From an uncultured Actinomycetes bacterium (lineage in GTDB: Bacteria; Actinomycetota; Actinomycetes; Nanopelagicales; Nanopelagicaceae), in the NCBI GenBank assembly GCA_903898855.1, contig CAIUHB010000071.1, forward strand, positions 14,265 to 78,264: 64,000 nucleotides of DNA, given 5' to 3'. Positions 63,886 to 64,000 of this stretch are shown here, piece by piece. A model generated the notes under the pieces. The model saw only the letters and a list, made by a program, of their open reading frames with translations, was not told where the DNA came from and did not search any database. The position numbers were made by a program, and so were the translations under genes. The stretch's first letter is position 1, and each line of letters opens with the position of its first letter.

Positions 63886-64000
63886 AGTTTCTCCATTTTT
63901 CTGTAACCACATTTTTGGCAAATGCCTTCCTGTGCATATTGAACAACAAAGTCTTGCCTAATTTGTGACCACGCCCTCATACCGTTGGGAATCTTTTCCC
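63882..64000 (-). CDS. Zinc-ribbon protein, 5' part cut off by the window edge
   Basis: Open frame from the right edge to TGA at 63882, overlapping the copy-5 start by ATGA. The visible 38 residues end GICQKCGYRKMEKL, a CxxC ribbon close to the CPKCGEKL ends of the neighbours. Likely another member of this operon. Confidence 0.65.
   Translation of the reverse strand, partial: EKIPNGMRAWSQIRQDFVVQYAQEGICQKCGYRKMEKL

Noticed and set aside
1..64000. Integrase, excisionase or attachment site indicating a temperate phage
   Set aside because: No tyrosine or serine recombinase motif was seen in any credible gene; the tRNA genes are complete and are not flanked by an integrase. Genes outside the window cannot be excluded.

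Overview
The window is a large part of the genome of a tailed bacteriophage with a contractile tail (myovirus type) that most probably infects an actinobacterium. The tail type follows from a sheath protein, a tube protein, a tape measure and a P2/T4-like baseplate set (LysM hub-associated protein, gpD-like hub, gpV-like spike, gp25-like, gpJ-like, gpI-like). The host inference rests on three WhiB-like proteins, a proteasome-beta-like Ntn hydrolase, an Rpf-like cell-wall enzyme, GAAC-N4-GTTC (actinobacterial LexA box) promoter sites and several promoters that leave almost no 5' leader. I see no integrase or immunity repressor. Both window ends cut through a gene, so this is not a complete genome.

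Layout. 1-3.3 kb: small leftward genes, each with its own hairpin terminator and three with a near-identical leader, followed by about 1.3 kb without a gene that is packed with the heptamer GCGCGAT. 3.4-4.8 kb: rightward unknown genes and two tRNAs (Asn-GUU, Gln-UUG). 4.9-7.0 kb: leftward Dps, PAPS-reductase-like and two small genes behind a good sigma70-type promoter. 7.1-7.25 kb: an origin-like repeat module. 7.26-9.3 kb: small genes, dNMP kinase and a PD-(D/E)XK protein. 9.3-22.8 kb: terminase, portal, an unusual protease/scaffold fusion with three zinc ribbons, capsid, connectors, sheath, tube and tail chaperones with a likely -1 frameshift. 22.9-36.1 kb: tape measure, baseplate and fibre. 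36.1-40.1 kb: membrane proteins interleaved with four cysteine-peptidase-fold proteins (lysis or wall processing). 40.1-45.8 kb: more virion-type proteins, HNH protein and metallophosphoesterase. 45.8-50.6 kb (leftward): WhiB, HNH, SSB, ERF annealing protein, YqaJ exonuclease, a LexA-type DNA-binding domain and RecA. 50.7-56.3 kb (rightward): SNF2 helicase, replication initiator containing a second copy of the origin-like module, DnaB-N/RepA-like ATPase, WhiB. 56.3-58.8 kb (leftward): regulators and an Rpf-like enzyme. 59.1-61.4 kb (rightward): nuclease-like protein, DenV-like glycosylase-family protein, WhiB and Ntn hydrolase. 61.3-64 kb (leftward): a tightly overlapping operon of small zinc-binding proteins, five of them paralogues sharing an ERQALRxKH opening.

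How it works together. The recombination and replication genes form two divergent operons separated by a symmetrical promoter. The 10-mer ACATATGTTC sits at this promoter and at two other promoters (an unknown gene, and a nuclease/glycosylase operon), which suggests a small phage damage-response regulon that the host LexA or the phage LexA-type domain could control. Two copies of the same palindrome pair plus AT-rich tract, 46 kb apart and in opposite orientation, are the best candidates for the replication origin and a linked control or second origin. Many genes shorter than 60 codons were found by reading the sequence between the longer frames; they are supported by ribosome sites and by ATGA/TAATG overlaps.
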